Assembly: GCA_031285115.1 (NCBI GenBank)
Contig: JAITWU010000205.1
Location: 1-8,361 of the forward strand
Source: Azonexus sp.
GTDB lineage: Bacteria > Pseudomonadota > Gammaproteobacteria > Burkholderiales > Rhodocyclaceae
Direction: 5' to 3'
DNA length: 8,361 bases
Part shown: in pieces, positions 8,253 to 8,361 of the stretch
How positions within the stretch are numbered: the stretch's first letter is position 1
Layout: each line of letters starts with the position of its first letter
Position numbers and translations under genes: made by a program
The notes under the pieces: generated by a model
Database searches by the model: none
What the model was told of the DNA's origin: nothing
The model's input: the letters and a program-made list of their open reading frames with translations, nothing else

Positions 8253-8361
8253 TGCCTGATTCGGCGGGTGTGGTTTTCTCGCTGACCGACATCGCCGCCC
8301 GCCTGGGCGGCGATGTGCTTGGCGACGGGCAAACGCGCATTCGTCAGGTTGCTTCGCTGGC
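8252..8361 (+). CDS. lpxD: UDP-3-O-acylglucosamine N-acyltransferase, N-terminal part, 3' truncated by window edge
   Basis: LpxD transfers a 3-hydroxyacyl chain from acyl-ACP to the amino group of UDP-3-O-acylglucosamine, the third step of lipid A synthesis, in the cytoplasm. Only the first 36 codons plus two bases are present. FSLTDIAARLGGDVLGDGQ followed by TRIRQVASL resembles the N-terminal uridine-binding domain of LpxD (E. coli has IRLADLAQQL, then HGDGD and ITGVASM). The hexapeptide-repeat domain lies outside the window. The ATG shares one base with the skp stop, and AAGG at 8242-8245 gives a Shine-Dalgarno with 6-base spacing. Position after skp is the usual one, with fabZ, lpxA and lpxB expected next (family knowledge, not visible). 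A perfect 12-bp hairpin covers codons 13-22. The fragment is short, so the call depends partly on gene order. Confidence 0.9.
   Translation, partial: MPDSAGVVFSLTDIAARLGGDVLGDGQTRIRQVASL
8289..8316 (+). repeat. Perfect 12-bp inverted repeat with 4-base loop in the start of lpxD
   Basis: ACATCGCCGCCC (8289-8300) pairs without mismatch with GGGCGGCGATGT (8305-8316) around the loop GCCT. It begins 37 bases after the first base of the lpxD start codon. No T-run follows, so it is not an intrinsic terminator. In mRNA it would be a very stable hairpin; whether it has a role is unknown and chance in GC-rich coding sequence is possible. Confidence 0.6.

Overview
The window is an uninterrupted stretch of a conserved housekeeping and cell-envelope gene cluster, all on the + strand. 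The order is pyrH (5' cut off), frr, uppS, cdsA, dxr, rseP, bamA, skp/ompH, lpxD (3' cut off). The proteins are typical of Gram-negative proteobacteria. The high GC content, gene order and protein features suggest a betaproteobacterium, possibly of the Rhodocyclales. That placement is inference from pattern recognition, not from a search.

Layout: positions 1-1205 hold the end of UMP kinase and the complete ribosome recycling factor, which usually follow rpsB-tsf. A 46-base gap (1206-1251), the longest non-coding stretch here, holds a hairpin followed by an interrupted T-tract that may be a weak terminator or attenuator. From 1252 to the right edge there are seven tightly packed envelope genes. 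Their junctions are an 8-base overlap (uppS/cdsA), two 4-base GTGA overlaps (cdsA/dxr and dxr/rseP), a 3-base gap (rseP/bamA), a 15-base gap (bamA/skp) and a 1-base TAATG overlap (skp/lpxD). No stretch above 300 bases lacks a gene.

Functionally, Dxr makes MEP, the first committed precursor of isoprenoids. UppS condenses isoprenoid units into the C55 lipid carrier for peptidoglycan and O-antigen. CdsA makes CDP-diacylglycerol for phospholipids. RseP is the intramembrane protease of the sigma-E envelope stress pathway. Skp escorts and BamA inserts outer-membrane proteins. LpxD acylates the lipid A precursor. PyrH and Frr supply UDP and recycle ribosomes. Together they cover growth, translation and building of both membranes.

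I see no mobile element, CRISPR array, tRNA, rRNA, pseudogene or sign of horizontal transfer, and no undescribed system. The items worth a second look are small: the frr-uppS hairpin, a perfect 12-bp hairpin early in lpxD, and unusual start-codon arrangements.
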